Positions 8,751 through 18,058 of a stretch of DNA of 64,000 bases are shown in pieces. The notes beneath the pieces were generated by a model. It saw nothing but the letters and a program-made list of their open reading frames with translations. It searched no databases and had not been told where the DNA came from. Every line of letters begins with the position of its first letter. The first letter of the stretch is position 1. A program made the position numbers and the translations under genes. Origin of the DNA: CAZRSW01 sp964602845 (GTDB lineage: Bacteria; Chloroflexota; Dehalococcoidia; Lucifugimonadales; UBA826); assembly GCA_964602845.1 (NCBI GenBank), contig CAZRSW010000003.1, positions 62,001 through 126,000 of the forward strand, written 5' to 3'.

Positions 8751-10376
8751 ATGCCTCATGTGTATGCAGATGGACGAGAAATAGAACTGACCGTAGGGAA
8801 AACCGTATTTGATTACGCTGATTCTCTCAAACTCCGTGTGCCGACTTCTTGTGGTCGAACCGGAGAATGCCACGAATGTATAATTGAAATCAAACAGGGG
8901 CATTCTTCGCTCAGCAAACCTTCAGCATCGGAATCCTTCCTAGGTGACAACTACAGACTAGCATGTCAAGCATATGTTTCTGACTCCGACAGCGACGTTG
9001 AATTCGCTACGTTGCGTAGGCAACCTCGGATCCTAACAAAGCGCGCCCCAAGAACAGTTCAGTTGGCTCCACGTGCCACCACAAAAAATGACAAAGTGTA
9101 CATCGACGACGCCCCCGTAGCTAATTACACTGGTGCAATATTAGGATTGGCTGGTGATATAGGAACTACTACGGTAGGCCTCAACTTAGTGGATCTTGAA
9201 TCAGGTTCTATATTGCATACATCCTCTTTCGAAAATCCACAGAGATTTGGTGGAAGCGACGTGATGAATCGGATCTCATATGATAGCGGAGTATTTCGAG
9301 GTGAACTACAGCAAACTATGCTGTCCGCAATAAACTTTGAAATCGGCAATATGGTTAAACTGTTAGGATTTCACCGCAGGCAAATATTCGATGCAGTATT
9401 TGTTGGAAATACTACTATGCGTGACATATTATTCGGAATAGATGTACAACCCATTGGGGAAAAACCATACAAGTCTTTGATACAAATAGAGCATGAGGAC
9501 CGGAGGCGCAAAACTACAGCAATTGATACTTCAGCACTGTCATTGGGATTAAGGGTCTTCCCAAAAGCCCGAGTATACAGTGGTCCCCTGATAGGATGCC
9601 ATATAGGCTCTGATATTGCGGCAGACTTGTTGACGATTGGTATAGACAATACTCAAGATCCTGTAATGCTGGTCGATATAGGCACAAATACTGAAGTTGT
9701 TATTGGTAACAAAGACAAAATGGTTGCTGCGTCATGTCCAGCAGGACCCGCTTTTGAGGGAGGACAGATAACCTATGGCATGCCCGGGTATGAGGGAGCT
9801 ATTGAATCCGTGACGATCCAAAAAGACGGAATAGTGGCATCCACTATCGGGGAGAAAGCTGCCCAGGGAATTTGTGGCTCCGGTCTCATTGATTTACTAG
9901 CCGAACTCAGAAGAACCGATTATATGACCGAACTTGGGGTATTGCACGACAACAACGAACGCTTTGTGTTCAATGATAATGATATGAGCTTGAACAGGGC
10001 TGATATTAGCAACTTAGCTCAGGCAAAATCAGCCAATTATGCTGGGCAATTTATCGCCTTGAGACACTCTCAGCAATCCGTTGATGATATTTCAAAACTA
10101 TTCCTGGCTGGAGGATTCGCAAATTACATCAATACGAAGAACGCACGCAACATCGGATTTATAGCTAATTTTCCGACCAAAGATATTAAGAAAGTAGGGA
10201 ATGCATCTCTAGAAGGTGCAACAATTATGATTAAATCCACAGACAAAAGACGTCAAATAGAAAACATAGTGGCAAATATAGAACACATAGAACTCGAAAC
10301 CACTCCCGATTTTTTTGAAATATTTGTGGAGGGATGTATGTTTAAACCAATGCCTAAAGAAATTGCGAAGCTTTAA
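8751..10376 (+). CDS. ASKHA-type reductive activator of corrinoid protein
   Basis: RACo/RamA-like activator, 541 residues, which reduces inactive Co(II) corrinoid to Co(I) at the cost of ATP. An N-terminal plant-type [2Fe-2S] ferredoxin domain is visible: C34, C40, C43 and C72. A linker follows. The ASKHA actin-like ATPase fold (DUF4445-type C-terminus) begins near residue 130 with the phosphate loop GDIGTTTVGLNLVD. A second phosphate-type motif is DIGTNTEVV, and the adenosine region is near GICGSGLIDLL. The protein suits an oxygen-exposed cell where cobalamin is often oxidised. It is preceded by 226 non-coding bases with a weak ribosome-binding site. The next gene starts 16 bases after its stop. 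Confidence 0.92.
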   Translation: MPHVYADGREIELTVGKTVFDYADSLKLRVPTSCGRTGECHECIIEIKQGHSSLSKPSASESFLGDNYRLACQAYVSDSDSDVEFATLRRQPRILTKRAPRTVQLAPRATTKNDKVYIDDAPVANYTGAILGLAGDIGTTTVGLNLVDLESGSILHTSSFENPQRFGGSDVMNRISYDSGVFRGELQQTMLSAINFEIGNMVKLLGFHRRQIFDAVFVGNTTMRDILFGIDVQPIGEKPYKSLIQIEHEDRRRKTTAIDTSALSLGLRVFPKARVYSGPLIGCHIGSDIAADLLTIGIDNTQDPVMLVDIGTNTEVVIGNKDKMVAASCPAGPAFEGGQITYGMPGYEGAIESVTIQKDGIVASTIGEKAAQGICGSGLIDLLAELRRTDYMTELGVLHDNNERFVFNDNDMSLNRADISNLAQAKSANYAGQFIALRHSQQSVDDISKLFLAGGFANYINTKNARNIGFIANFPTKDIKKVGNASLEGATIMIKSTDKRRQIENIVANIEHIELETTPDFFEIFVEGCMFKPMPKEIAKL

Positions 10377-10392
10377 TGCCAAGGAGACCAAA

Positions 10393-11394
10393 ATGACTTG
10401 GAAAGTTCTTATTACTGATTATGTATGGCCGTCCACTGAGCCAGAACGAGCAATACTAGAAGAGGCAGGAGCGGAAGTTGTCATTGCTCCTGACGGATCC
10501 GAAGAGACTCTGACAGAGCTCGCCAAAGATGTAGATGCTATCATGACATGTTTCGCTAAAGTAACTGACAAGGTTATAAGAACAGCTACGAAATGTGTCG
10601 TCATTGGGAGATTCGGCGTCGGCACCGATAATATCGCAGTGGATACAGCCACTGAGTTAGGAATAGCAGTGACGTATGTGCCTGATTACTGCATCGAGGA
10701 AGTTTCTGACCACGTATTGGCTATATTGCACACTTGGAACAGAAAAATCAGCATATTCGATCAATCCGTGAAGAAAAACGGCTGGGGTCATCTTGGCTTG
10801 ACAATGAGAATAATGAGATTGAAAGGAAAAACAATTGGTATTGTTGGTTTTGGAAGAATAGGCCAGGCGGTGGCCAAAAAAGCTTCTGCCTTCGGGATGA
10901 ATGTTTTAGCTTCTGACCCTATGATATCTGAAACCACAGCGACTGAACATGGAGCACAATTAGTCAGCTTAAATGAACTACTGACTCAATCTGATTTCGT
11001 TACCCTTCATGCACCATTAATTTCCAGTACTCATCACATGATTGGAAAGACTGAACTGGAATTAATGAAGAAGGAGTCTTTCTTGATCAATGCGGCGCGG
11101 GGTCCTTTGATAGATGAAGAAGCTTTATATGATGCATTGAAAAATAAAAACATTGCAGGCGCAGGGCTTGACGTGATGGAAGATAATATCCCCCCGAAAG
11201 ACCACCCTCTTTTGCAATTAGATAACATAATAATAACCCCTCACACAGCCTTTTTTTCCCAAGAATCTACTTTAGAACTTGAACAACGGGCAGCCTCAGA
11301 AGTCGTCAACGTTTACCAAGGCCGGATGCCGGATAACTTATTCAACCAAGATGTCCTAGCCCACCAATCCCCACGTCGTATATTAGAGGCTTAG
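10393..11394 (+). CDS. D-2-hydroxyacid dehydrogenase (CtBP/SerA-like)
   Basis: NAD-dependent D-isomer-specific 2-hydroxyacid dehydrogenase, 333 residues. The Rossmann motif GFGRIGQAV, the substrate Arg in NAARGP, the Glu region DVMEDN and the catalytic His in TPHTAFFS are all visible. The best start is ATG 10393, nine bases after AAGGAG; a longer frame back to 10315 would overlap the preceding gene and lacks such a site. The closest known groups are C-terminal-binding-protein-like and phosphoglycerate-dehydrogenase-like enzymes; the substrate is unknown. Its 16-base distance from the corrinoid activator makes co-transcription likely, possibly linking the cluster to serine or glycolate metabolism. 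Confidence 0.88.
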   Translation: MTWKVLITDYVWPSTEPERAILEEAGAEVVIAPDGSEETLTELAKDVDAIMTCFAKVTDKVIRTATKCVVIGRFGVGTDNIAVDTATELGIAVTYVPDYCIEEVSDHVLAILHTWNRKISIFDQSVKKNGWGHLGLTMRIMRLKGKTIGIVGFGRIGQAVAKKASAFGMNVLASDPMISETTATEHGAQLVSLNELLTQSDFVTLHAPLISSTHHMIGKTELELMKKESFLINAARGPLIDEEALYDALKNKNIAGAGLDVMEDNIPPKDHPLLQLDNIIITPHTAFFSQESTLELEQRAASEVVNVYQGRMPDNLFNQDVLAHQSPRRILEA

Positions 11395-11490
11395 GTGGGA
11401 AGCGCGATACCGTTCTGAGCGATGCAAGTCCATCCGCATTGAGGACCCAGATCGACTCATACACTGAATTTACCAATACAGGCCGGCACT

Positions 11491-11507
11491 ATCGCCAAAT
11501 TGGCGAT
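11491..11507. repeat. Perfect inverted repeat between convergent genes
   Basis: ATCGCCAA and TTGGCGAT are exact reverse complements separated by one base. As RNA this would fold as a 6-bp stem with a 5-base loop. It sits between the convergent hydroxyacid dehydrogenase and SDR genes. It lacks a following T-run on either strand, so it could be a factor-dependent bidirectional terminator or a protein-binding palindrome. Confidence 0.5.
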
Positions 11508-11530
11508 TCACGAACATTATCAAAAACTGT

Positions 11531-12307
11531 CTAAATCATTGATTTACTTTGGCCACCATCAACAACAATGCATGATCCTGTGATTAAACCTGCTCTGTCT
11601 GAAGACAAAAACGCCACCAAATCTCCTACTGGCTGTGGCCAACCAAACCTTCCCAATGGCAAATTACGGTCAATGAACTCGTCAACTATATCGTCCGTAT
11701 TATCTTCTTGAAACCTCTCCCAACTTCCACCTGGATGTGCGATTGATCCTGGAGCGATGGAGTTAACCAATATACCATGGGGGGCCAGTGATATCGCGGC
11801 ATTTTTGGTTACCCCTATCAATGCAGCTTTAGCCGCCATATAGGAAACATTTCCTCCGAACTCCCTCCCCCATATAGATGCGATATTCACAATACGTCCC
11901 CATTTATTTTCCTTCATATCAGGGACGACGTATTTCATAAGGCTTAATGCACCAAACACATTTAGATCAAAAGTACCTTTAAAATCGCTCAAGGAGACAC
12001 TCGAAATATCTTCCCTTGATCTCGTTCCACCAGCATTATTAACTAATATATCCACATTCCCCATCAAGTTCTTAATTTCTCCATACAATGTGCCTACGCT
12101 ATTATCATCGGAGATATCGGCAACGAAACACCTCGCATCAGCTCCTTGAGCCTTCAATTCATCGACTGTATCCTCCAAAGTTGCTAGTGTCCTACCACAT
12201 ATAGCAACCCGGGCACCCTCTCTAGCAAGCGACAATGCACATTCTCTGCCAAGACCTCTACTCCCTCCAGTCACAAGTGCTAATTTATTTTGTAATCCTA
12301 AATCCAT
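11531..12307 (-). CDS. Short-chain dehydrogenase/reductase (FabG-like)
   Basis: Classical SDR of 258 residues. It shows the cofactor motif TGGSRGLG near the N-terminus, the NNAGG motif, the catalytic Ser in NIASIWG and the YxxxK pair in SYMAAKAAL. The C-terminal GSCIVVDGGQS is typical of 3-oxoacyl-reductase-like SDRs. The start is placed at ATG 12307 because GGGAGG lies about eight bases upstream; the longer frame to 12340 adds an unlikely 11 residues. It may act on acyl or sugar substrates. It is divergent from the PHP/MaoC operon, which could hint at a shared acyl-CoA pathway. Confidence 0.9.
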   Translation of the reverse strand: MDLGLQNKLALVTGGSRGLGRECALSLAREGARVAICGRTLATLEDTVDELKAQGADARCFVADISDDNSVGTLYGEIKNLMGNVDILVNNAGGTRSREDISSVSLSDFKGTFDLNVFGALSLMKYVVPDMKENKWGRIVNIASIWGREFGGNVSYMAAKAALIGVTKNAAISLAPHGILVNSIAPGSIAHPGGSWERFQEDNTDDIVDEFIDRNLPLGRFGWPQPVGDLVAFLSSDRAGLITGSCIVVDGGQSKSMI

Positions 12308-12466
12308 GCCGAGTCCTCCCGTAACTGACGCTAACACCATCTCTCAATTGCTACTATAAACCTGCACCCTATGAATGTCGAAGACTATCTATGTTTAAAG
12401 TAAATAGCAACACGCGAGCCAACCCCGCTTGACTGCCAAGGATACCTCCCATAACATCTACATCGT

Positions 12467-13141
12467 ATGCACTTAGACCTACATACCCACTCCATCTCTT
12501 CTGACGACTCCCGAGCCACTGTTGAACAATACATCAAGTGGATTGCTATGCTGAGAAAAAAAGGGTATCAAATAGACGGATTTGTTCTCACAGAACACCG
12601 CCAATATGACCCGGATATAAATTACCAACACCTATCAGATGAAAATGATATTTTGATTCTAAAGGGTGCGGAGTTAGATACCGACTCAGGTCATTTCTTG
12701 GTATATGGAATCACAGAAGAGCTCCAGCGCAAAATTGATTTCTCTGACATAAATATGAACGCAGCAGTTTTAATTAAAACATGCGAAGAGAATAAGGCGG
12801 TTGCCATACCAGCTCATCCTGGCAGAGACAGAATCGGATTCGTCAATTTCATCGACTCAGGTTATAGTCAATTTAAAGATATAAAGGTGGTGGAGCAACT
12901 AAACGGGTCGAACAGAAAAAGTGAACATAAACGAACCTCAAGCCTGATCAGAAAATTCAATTATCTTGGCGTTGGTGGAAGTGACTCCCATATGGTCAGC
13001 ACAATTGGCACATGCATGACACTCTTTGAAAATAGGATCCATAATGAGGAAGATTTGGTAAGAGAACTCAGAGGCACCGCCTTTAAAGCGATCCACTTGG
13101 GGGAAGCGATCTCAACAGAAAGTTCCACATATGACAAATGA
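12467..13141 (+). CDS. PHP-domain metal-dependent phosphoesterase
   Basis: PHP-family hydrolase of 224 residues. Metal ligands are visible as H-x-H in LHTHS, the TEH motif near residue 43, AHPGRD near 117 and GGSDSH near 170. Such proteins hydrolyse phosphoesters or phosphoanhydrides; the substrate is unknown. The start at ATG 12467 has no clear Shine-Dalgarno sequence. The last 11 bases overlap the next gene (ATG at 13131, TGA at 13139-13141), so translation is probably coupled to the MaoC-type pair that follows. Confidence 0.8.
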   Translation: MHLDLHTHSISSDDSRATVEQYIKWIAMLRKKGYQIDGFVLTEHRQYDPDINYQHLSDENDILILKGAELDTDSGHFLVYGITEELQRKIDFSDINMNAAVLIKTCEENKAVAIPAHPGRDRIGFVNFIDSGYSQFKDIKVVEQLNGSNRKSEHKRTSSLIRKFNYLGVGGSDSHMVSTIGTCMTLFENRIHNEEDLVRELRGTAFKAIHLGEAISTESSTYDK

Positions 13142-13592
13142 CGGCGATATAGAATACAACAGAGACCTCCTAAATATCGATCATGACATCGGCGAATTTA
13201 AGATCACTAGAGATATGGTTGTTGCCTTCTCAAAAGCTGTCGGAGAAACGGATCCGAAACACATAGGTGATAATAGTGGAGAAGGAAATATCGTTGCACC
13301 GGCAACTTTTTGTAACATCTTCATGCCAGGGTTGAATAGACCAAATCTAGAACTCGCCTTTGGTAATGCAACTCTCTTTGCAGGTCAATCATTAGAGTGT
13401 AGAAAGGAGATAAGGCCAGGGGATAATCTGAAAGGCACCACAAGACTCAACAAAGTATACTCTAAGACCGGAAGGTCCGGTAAAATGGTTTTTGCTATTT
13501 GGGAAACCACCTTCAGTAACAGCAACTTTGAAACCGTAACGAAAATCTTTGATTCGTTCGTAACTCGAGAGATAGCGGGTATACAAGGATAA
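13131..13592 (+). CDS. FAS1-like/MaoC N-terminal hot-dog dehydratase subunit
   Basis: A 153-residue hot-dog-fold protein resembling the FAS1-like dehydratase domain (PF13452) found at the N-terminus of MaoC-type hydratases. Visible signs are the DMVVAFSKAVGETDPKH opening, the VAPATFCNIF segment and the basic KEIRPGD strand. It probably forms a heteromeric (R)-specific enoyl-CoA hydratase with the protein encoded next. It overlaps the PHP gene by 11 bases, and its TAA overlaps the next ATG in a TAATG junction at 13590-13594, which suggests coupled 1:1 synthesis. Confidence 0.8.
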   Translation: MTNDGDIEYNRDLLNIDHDIGEFKITRDMVVAFSKAVGETDPKHIGDNSGEGNIVAPATFCNIFMPGLNRPNLELAFGNATLFAGQSLECRKEIRPGDNLKGTTRLNKVYSKTGRSGKMVFAIWETTFSNSNFETVTKIFDSFVTREIAGIQG

Positions 13593-14017
13593 TGATCTTT
13601 TTTGAAGACGTAGAACTAGGGGACGAATTAGGACCTATTTACCGATCTATCTCTCACCAAGATGTTGATCAGTTTGTATCAGTTTGGGGTCAAGGCAAGA
13701 ATGATACCCGATTCACCTCTAAGGAAATCGCGTCAGGAGAAGGACTTTCAACTGCGATTGTCCCCGGCGCGATGAGCGTGGCATTACTCTCGCAACTATT
13801 AACCAGCTGGTCCCCAAATGTAACCGTGAGGAAATTAGACGTCATATTCCGCCAAATAGTGGCTCACAACGAACCTTTAGCACTTAGGGGACTTGTCACC
13901 GACAAGGATCCCAACAACGAGAGGTCAACGATTGAATGCGACATTTTTATAGAAAACGCTGATATGGTAAAACTAATTATGGGTACCGCAACAATATCTA
14001 TCTCGAGGCGAATTTAA
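13592..14017 (+). CDS. MaoC-like hydratase subunit
   Basis: A 141-residue hot-dog protein of the MaoC dehydratase type. The opening FEDVELGDELG, the SxxDVDQF segment and IVPGAMSVALLSQLL match the family. The hydratase-motif region is not fully canonical: the D-x5-H catalytic pair is hard to place, so its partner may supply part of the active site. It probably hydrates enoyl-CoA together with the protein encoded by 13131-13592. The start is translationally coupled (TAATG). The M16 peptidase begins three bases after its stop. Confidence 0.75.
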   Translation: MIFFEDVELGDELGPIYRSISHQDVDQFVSVWGQGKNDTRFTSKEIASGEGLSTAIVPGAMSVALLSQLLTSWSPNVTVRKLDVIFRQIVAHNEPLALRGLVTDKDPNNERSTIECDIFIENADMVKLIMGTATISISRRI

Positions 14018-14019
14018 CA

Positions 14020-16680
14020 ATGGATTCAACTTCCATAACCTTCATCAAACATACGTTGGGAAATGGATTAGACGTGATAATTCATTCTGATCATAACGTG
14101 CCAGTCGTATCCGTAAACGTCTGGTATCACGTAGGTTCTAAAAACGAAGTGGCTGGCAAAACGGGTTTCGCCCACCTATTCGAACACGTAATGTTCGAAG
14201 GTTCAAAACACCACAACAGGGATTACTTTGAGCCCCTTCAAAAGATAGGCGCCAATGTTAATGGATCAACCAACAACGACCGCACCAATTATTGGCAAGA
14301 TTTACCATCCGAATACCTAGAGCTTGCTCTTTGGCTCGAATCAGATCGCATGGGTTTTCTAGCTGAGGCTCTAGATAACAGGAGATTCGACCTGCAGAGA
14401 GAAGTAGTAAAAAATGAGCGGAGGCAGAGTTATGAGAACGTACCATACGGTAATGCTCATTTACGGTTGCAAGAGATCCTATTCCCTTCCCCACACCCTT
14501 ATCATTGGCCAACAATCGGCTCCCAGAAAGATCTAGATTCCGCAAGCCTTGAAGACGTTAAAGCATTCTACAATCGATACTATAGACCTTCCAACGCAAG
14601 CATATCGATTACAGGGGACATTGACCCCGGAGACGCCATTAACCTTGTAGACAAGTATTTCGGAGACCTCCCTCCGGGTCCACCAATCGACCGTTTCACT
14701 CACATGGATTCACCTTTGTCAGGAACAAGTTCTCTAATTTTGGAAGACAATGTATCTTTAACACGACTGTATCTCGCTTGGCCAACAGTTCCAGACTTCA
14801 CTGTAATGCAACCTGCCTATGATCTTCTATCCATGATATTAGCGGATGGTAAAAGTTCCAGGCTATACAATAATTTGGTATACGGAAAACAAATAGCAAA
14901 GAACGTCAAAGCCTATCAAGACGCTCAAGAAATTGCTGGATCATTCCACATTACCTCAACATGCAACCATGATACCGACCCAGACGTGCTCCAAGAAGAG
15001 TTACTAGCGGAGTTACACCAAATATCATCTTCACCTCCGAACTCCCATGAAATGCAAAGGGCGTTTAACCGACTAGAAAGCTACCACGTGAGACAGTTGG
15101 AAAAAATTGGTGGGTTTAGTGGCAAGGCGGATCAATTAAATTACTACAATGTTATTGCAGGAGATGTCAGCCTGATCAACACTGACATTGACCGATACAG
15201 ACACGTATCGCCTCAGGACGTATCTCAAGCAGCCGCTGAACTGAGGAACAACCGAGTTGTCCTTGAGATCATCCCCCGTAAACAACACCATGCAAGAACG
15301 GATAAAATTAATAGAGAAACACCCCCTCACAAATCTACCTCCAGAAATTTCGATTTACCAAAGGTCCAACGGCATAATATGGGCAACGGGGTGAACATAC
15401 TCCTTGTAGAAAGAACAGGCCTTCCATTAGTGTCGATAGGACTGTTATTTGGTACAGGAGGTAGTGATGACCCACCTGAAGTACCAGGGATATCCAGTTT
15501 TCTAGCCAGTATGTTGGTAGAAGGTACAAGTTCTAGAACAAGTCAAGAAATTTCCGAACATATGGAGTTCCTTGGCTCGCAAATAACAACACATGTCGCT
15601 AGGGAATACACCATACTTGCAGCAGAAGGCTTAACCCAACATTTTGAACAGATTATGGAATTACTGGGAGATGTGGTCTCCAATCCAACTTTTCCTGAAA
15701 GAGAGATAGAACGGTTACGAAAGGAGACTTTGTCTAACTTGAATACAATTGTTGACTCTCCCACAGCCATAGCCGAGGTGGTAACAGCGGGATTACTGTA
15801 CGGCAACGAAAGCCCCTATGGGCATTCATTACATGGATCCAAAAACGCTATCGGGTCATTAACAAAGTCAGATCTACTAAACCACTATAAAAGCGTTACC
15901 TCAGTCGCTCCACTGTATTTAGTTTTGATCGGAGACATAGATATCGATAAAGCTAAGAAGACATCAGAGCAATATCTCCTAGGTAGATCAAGTTGCAAAT
16001 CCAATAATCCACCTAGTAAAAAGAATCCTGATCATCGAACACTTTCCCCTACCAAACTCTATCTCGTAGATAAACCGGGCTCCCCACAATCGATAATACG
16101 AGCCGGGCACCTTATTATGTCCCGAGAACATGAGGATTTTGACTCATTCTCCTTCCTAAACTACATCATTGGTGGAGATTATTCTTCTCGTCTCAATATG
16201 AATCTCCGTCAAGATAAAGGATATAGCTATGGATTTCACTCTTCAATATCTTGGGTTAAGACTCAATCAGCGTGGCTCGCCAGAGGCAGCGTACAAAGTG
16301 AAGTAACAAAAGAATCTATTATTGAGATTATCAATGAAGTTAGCTCTGCGAGAGGGGAAATGCCCATAACCGAAGAGGAATTCCATAATGCCAAGGACGG
16401 CATCTTAAAAAGTATCCCAGCGCAATATGCAACCCAACGGCAGATCATGGGACAGGTTCTTGAACTAGCATCATTCAATCTCCCAGATAATTACCTGGAC
16501 ACCAAAATGAAGAACATTAAGGAACTCAAGATATCAGACATACAAGGAATAGCCAAAAGAGGGATCCAGAGCGACAATTTGACCATTGTTATTGTAGGCG
16601 ATCTATCAAATATACAACCTGAATTGTCACAATTGGGCATACCAATAGAAGTAATAGACATCAACGACTACCTAAACTAG
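14020..16680 (+). CDS. M16 family zinc metallopeptidase, two-domain
   Basis: An insulinase/pitrilysin-like protein of 886 residues with two tandem M16 units. The first (about 1-420) holds the inverted zinc motif H52-L-F-E55-H56 and the distal ligand E133 (REVVKNERRQ). The second (about 445-880) starts with GNGVNILLVERTGLPLVSIG and lacks HxxEH, so it is the structural half that closes the chamber. No signal peptide is obvious, so it may be cytoplasmic. It degrades peptides. It is 3 bases after the MaoC-like gene and is probably in the same transcript. Confidence 0.92.
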   Translation: MDSTSITFIKHTLGNGLDVIIHSDHNVPVVSVNVWYHVGSKNEVAGKTGFAHLFEHVMFEGSKHHNRDYFEPLQKIGANVNGSTNNDRTNYWQDLPSEYLELALWLESDRMGFLAEALDNRRFDLQREVVKNERRQSYENVPYGNAHLRLQEILFPSPHPYHWPTIGSQKDLDSASLEDVKAFYNRYYRPSNASISITGDIDPGDAINLVDKYFGDLPPGPPIDRFTHMDSPLSGTSSLILEDNVSLTRLYLAWPTVPDFTVMQPAYDLLSMILADGKSSRLYNNLVYGKQIAKNVKAYQDAQEIAGSFHITSTCNHDTDPDVLQEELLAELHQISSSPPNSHEMQRAFNRLESYHVRQLEKIGGFSGKADQLNYYNVIAGDVSLINTDIDRYRHVSPQDVSQAAAELRNNRVVLEIIPRKQHHARTDKINRETPPHKSTSRNFDLPKVQRHNMGNGVNILLVERTGLPLVSIGLLFGTGGSDDPPEVPGISSFLASMLVEGTSSRTSQEISEHMEFLGSQITTHVAREYTILAAEGLTQHFEQIMELLGDVVSNPTFPEREIERLRKETLSNLNTIVDSPTAIAEVVTAGLLYGNESPYGHSLHGSKNAIGSLTKSDLLNHYKSVTSVAPLYLVLIGDIDIDKAKKTSEQYLLGRSSCKSNNPPSKKNPDHRTLSPTKLYLVDKPGSPQSIIRAGHLIMSREHEDFDSFSFLNYIIGGDYSSRLNMNLRQDKGYSYGFHSSISWVKTQSAWLARGSVQSEVTKESIIEIINEVSSARGEMPITEEEFHNAKDGILKSIPAQYATQRQIMGQVLELASFNLPDNYLDTKMKNIKELKISDIQGIAKRGIQSDNLTIVIVGDLSNIQPELSQLGIPIEVIDINDYLN

Positions 16681-16897
16681 AGTGGATGAGGCGTCAAGCC
16701 TCCCTTGGTTTAGAACGGTACTATGAAACCTATAACAGCAAGTCGATCACAGCTTCAGCAAACTCGAAAATACTTATCAAAGTCAGAAAAGGTAGTTGGA
16801 ATGATAAATGCCGAAAACATACTGCCCACATCCTTGCATGTGTTAGAATCGCTTTTATAGTGTTGTGGAAATTCGGAAATACAGGCGGTAACGATAA

Positions 16898-17518
16898 ATG
16901 AATTGGCTAGATTTTGTTATATTAATCGTGTTGGCTCTGTGTATCTTTTGGGGCTCGCGAGCTGGGCTTGTTGGTGCTGCAATCAACTTTGTAGGCTTAA
17001 TGATAGGCTGGGTCATCGCAGGTCGACTGTCCCCTACTATTGGCGGGATGTTTGGGGACTCGCCAAGTATGGACACTATCGTGACCGTTGTTACATATCT
17101 CCTCATCCTGGCCGCCGCTATCGCTATAACACGTACAGCCCTTAAATTCCTGGGTCCGGGCATGGCAATCATAGATATGGCTACGCTAGGATTCAACAGA
17201 CTAGGAGGACTGGCAGTAGGACTTTTGATAGGCATAATCATAAATGCTACTCTAGTCACGGGCATGACAAGACTAGCATACGACTTTGAGGTTGCTAATG
17301 GAGAAGAAGGGTCTCTAATTTCTAGCAATGTTGTGGTGCAAACCGAAAAAATCACTGCAAAGGTCGGTGGAACAAAGGAAAGAATAGAAGAAGGATTGAC
17401 CGGATCCACCATTGTCCCTCCTTTCGTTAAAACGATGAAATTCCTACCTGGAAATACGTTGGGATTTGTCCCCGCAGATTTCATGGCGGCCCTAGAAATT
17501 CTGGATACGAAGCTATAG
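16898..17518 (+). CDS. CvpA family membrane protein
   Basis: A 206-residue integral membrane protein of the CvpA (colicin V production) type. About four hydrophobic segments lie in the first 135 residues, with the diagnostic opening NWLDFVILIVLALCIFWGSRAG and the GLVGAAINFVGLMIGW helix. The soluble tail is about 70 residues. The cellular role of the family is poorly defined. A gap of 217 bases separates it from the peptidase gene. The HNH gene starts seven bases downstream. Confidence 0.82.
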   Translation: MNWLDFVILIVLALCIFWGSRAGLVGAAINFVGLMIGWVIAGRLSPTIGGMFGDSPSMDTIVTVVTYLLILAAAIAITRTALKFLGPGMAIIDMATLGFNRLGGLAVGLLIGIIINATLVTGMTRLAYDFEVANGEEGSLISSNVVVQTEKITAKVGGTKERIEEGLTGSTIVPPFVKTMKFLPGNTLGFVPADFMAALEILDTKL

Positions 17519-17524
17519 ACGTTC

Positions 17525-18058
17525 GTGAATCAGAACACCTCAGCTCCATCGCTAAGGTCACCAGTATTGGTCTTAAATCAAAACTACCAGCCGTTAAATA
17601 TATGTACGGCGCGACGAGCCCTAGTGCTAATGGGTCTTGGCAAAGCTGAAATCATAGTCAATGGCGCAGGAGAATTGCATACAGTTTCCCACACCCTGCC
17701 AATACCCTCCGTCGTAAGGCTGTTTTACTTAGTACGGAAACCCTTGGTAAGACGTCGCTTGTCGAGGAGAGCGGTATTTTATAGAGACAACTTCACGTGC
17801 CAATATTGTGACATTGAAACTAACAAGCTTACCATCGACCATATCATACCAAGATCACGAGGGGGAGAACACAATTGGGAAAACATTGTTAGCGCTTGTA
17901 TAACATGCAATCATAAAAAGGCAGGATTAACTTTGAAGGAAGCTAATATGCGGCTGAAAAAGACTGCAGAAGTACCCAAACCCAACCCTTATTACATGTT
18001 CTATCATAGAAAACTAGAAGAGGAATGGCGACCATTTATACCGTGGGAGAAAAAATGA
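17525..18058 (+). CDS. HNH endonuclease
   Basis: A 177-residue HNH nuclease of the stand-alone bacterial type. A structural zinc site is visible as C92-x2-C95 and C125-x2-C128. The HNH core is DHIIPRSRGG (D105-H106), the Asn region NWENIV (near 120) and H130. The N-terminal 80 residues (VLVLNQNYQPLNICTARRALVLMGLGKAE) match the common chromosomal family, which is not part of a mobile intron. The function of the family is unclear. The start is GTG at 17525. The gene converges tail to tail with holB (stop codons abut at 18058/18059). Confidence 0.85.
   Translation: MNQNTSAPSLRSPVLVLNQNYQPLNICTARRALVLMGLGKAEIIVNGAGELHTVSHTLPIPSVVRLFYLVRKPLVRRRLSRRAVFYRDNFTCQYCDIETNKLTIDHIIPRSRGGEHNWENIVSACITCNHKKAGLTLKEANMRLKKTAEVPKPNPYYMFYHRKLEEEWRPFIPWEKK

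Noticed and set aside
16688..16702. GAGGC/GCCTC hairpin after the M16 gene as a terminator
   Set aside because: The stem has only five pairs and lacks a T-run, so it is too weak to call.
16686..16901. 71-codon frame between the M16 peptidase and cvpA
   Set aside because: No ribosome-binding site, no domain and poor composition; the region is better seen as non-coding.
16855..17484. 209-codon minus-strand frame opposite cvpA
   Set aside because: It is an antisense shadow of a recognisable membrane protein; its sequence is low in complexity and matches no family.
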